Below are positions 33,384-34,246 of a DNA stretch of 34,246 nucleotides, in pieces. Made by a program: the position numbers and the translations under genes. The notes beneath the pieces are model-generated. The model saw only the letters and a program-made list of their open reading frames with translations. It ran no database searches and had not been told where the DNA came from. The number at the start of each line of letters is the position of its first letter. Position 1 is the stretch's first letter. Where the stretch lies: the NCBI GenBank assembly GCA_913051775.1, contig CAJXCL010000017.1, positions 1-34,246 of the forward strand, given 5' to 3'. This DNA is from an uncultured Nitrospirota bacterium. GTDB taxonomy: Bacteria; Nitrospinota; Nitrospinia; CAJXCL01.

Positions 33384-34246
33384 TCAAACTCTACTGTATG
33401 GATCAAAAAGTTTTTTATACTCATCCATGGCATATCTATCTGTCATACCTGCAACATAATCACAAATCACTCTTTCTTTTGATTCTTGCCCCATTTTTCT
33501 TTGTTCTTTTGGAGGTAAAACCACATGGCGGTTAAGATACGTTTGAAATAGTTCTTTTATTATTTTTTCCGCTTTCAACTCCATTCTAACAACCCTGTGA
33601 TGTTTATAAAGGTTTTTATAAAGAAACGTTTTTAATTCTGAGTTTTTTTCTTCCATTTCAGGGCTGAATGATACTATTGCTGATGAACAGTTTCTGACAT
33701 TCTCTGGTTTTTTAATGTTGTACTTTTTTATATTTTTCAACGTTTGCGAAACCAGGTCTGTGACTAACTGGTTGATAATAGTTCTGATTACCTGGTATTT
33801 TTTAATGGTAAAATCTGCTGATGGATTGCTTTTTTCTATAATATCAACATTATCCCGCCATAACCAGACATCACTCAGCATGTCTTTATTTATTAAGTCA
33901 GATGTAATTCCATCGTCCAAATCGTGACTGTTATAAGCAATGCCGTCTGCAAAGTCCACTATTTGAGATTCTATAAAAGGGAACATATTATTGTCATCAT
34001 CTTTTGCTTGCGGTTTATCATACTCCGTTGAATGCTTGCTCATCCCTTCCAACACCTCTTGAGTAAGGTTTAATCCAGGATATTCGAGGTAGCGTTTTTC
34101 CAGTTTTTTTACGATACGTAAACTTTGCAGGTTGTGTTCAAATCCTCCGTTGTTATTCATTAAATCATTTAAAATATGCTCTCCTGAATGTCCAAAGGGA
34201 GGGTGACCTAAATCATGGGCAAGAGCCACAGCTTCCGCCACATCCT
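33384..34246 (-). CDS. dgt: Deoxyguanosinetriphosphate triphosphohydrolase-like HD protein, 5'-truncated
   Basis: The frame is open to the window edge, so the N-terminus is missing; 287 codons are visible. The HD metal site ALAHDLGHPPFGHSGE is near the visible start. FEHNLQSLRI follows, and the FADGIAYNSHDLDDGI motif is typical of dGTPase-like proteins. These hydrolyse dNTPs to the nucleoside and triphosphate. The name-giving substrate preference is not proven for this branch. The stop is three bases before ald. Confidence 0.92.
   Translation of the reverse strand, partial: DVAEAVALAHDLGHPPFGHSGEHILNDLMNNNGGFEHNLQSLRIVKKLEKRYLEYPGLNLTQEVLEGMSKHSTEYDKPQAKDDDNNMFPFIESQIVDFADGIAYNSHDLDDGITSDLINKDMLSDVWLWRDNVDIIEKSNPSADFTIKKYQVIRTIINQLVTDLVSQTLKNIKKYNIKKPENVRNCSSAIVSFSPEMEEKNSELKTFLYKNLYKHHRVVRMELKAEKIIKELFQTYLNRHVVLPPKEQRKMGQESKERVICDYVAGMTDRYAMDEYKKLFDPYSRV

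Noticed and set aside
1-34246. CRISPR array or defence island
   Set aside because: No regularly spaced direct repeats and no recognisable cas, restriction or toxin-antitoxin genes are present; repeats here are dispersed and unequal in spacing.

Overview
This is an AT-rich chromosomal segment from a Gram-negative bacterium. The lifestyle looks anaerobic or respiratory: there is a four-haem c-type cytochrome, a DsbA-like oxidoreductase, an NtrY-type sensor kinase paired with a DUF4390 protein, a SPOR-domain protein and an AsmA remnant. This gene mix, together with many short dispersed non-coding repeats, fits anammox planctomycetes (Brocadiales/Scalindua type) or a deltaproteobacterial or Nitrospinota-like lineage. 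That placement is an inference and no marker here settles it. There is no prophage, CRISPR array, tRNA, rRNA or intact insertion sequence.

Layout. 1-2.2 kb: 3'-truncated ntrY-like kinase behind a DUF4390 gene (minus). 2.3-5.1 kb: ATC-hydrolase-family gene (plus), decayed thermonuclease, secreted protein with calcium-loop-like motifs, class I glutamine amidotransferase (minus). 5.4-10.7 kb: plus-strand housekeeping run aspS, gltX, DUF2784, dtd, xerD. 10.8-13.4 kb: an amidohydrolase (MTA/SAH- or aminofutalosine-deaminase type) and a purine-nucleoside phosphorylase of the MtnP type, separated by an internally deleted AsmA pseudogene (minus). 13.5-15.5 kb: DsbA-like protein and a metallophosphoesterase-tetrahaem fusion. 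15.7-17.7 kb: ROK glucokinase and a sigma-32-type factor. 18.0-19.4 kb: frameshifted PilZ-domain pseudogene and a membrane-anchored M28 peptidase. 19.7-24.8 kb: cobQ, ahcY (minus), then aguB-aguA, which turn agmatine into putrescine. 25.1-28.5 kb: tsaE, SPOR protein, argS (minus). 28.5-29.7 kb: two tandem repeat units and a TPR pseudogene. 29.7-32.2 kb: small zinc-ribbon protein, polytopic membrane protein, exported hypothetical. 32.3 kb to the end: ald and a 5'-truncated dGTPase-like HD hydrolase.

Two functional themes stand out. The first is handling of SAM by-products and polyamines. AhcY hydrolyses SAH. The amidohydrolase plus phosphorylase could run an MTA deaminase / methylthioinosine phosphorylase route. 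AguA and AguB make putrescine. The second is periplasmic redox: DsbA sits directly behind the cytochrome fusion.

The most unusual features are non-coding or decayed. There is a dispersed repeat family in two size classes (about 170 and 152 bp) with a tandem pair. Four pseudogenes lie within 34 kb. Some genes have a -10 box so close to an SD-less start codon that the mRNA may be leaderless. I did not find a clear new multi-gene system. The best leads are the PCGC-metallophosphoesterase/tetrahaem protein, the deaminase/phosphorylase pair and the repeat family.
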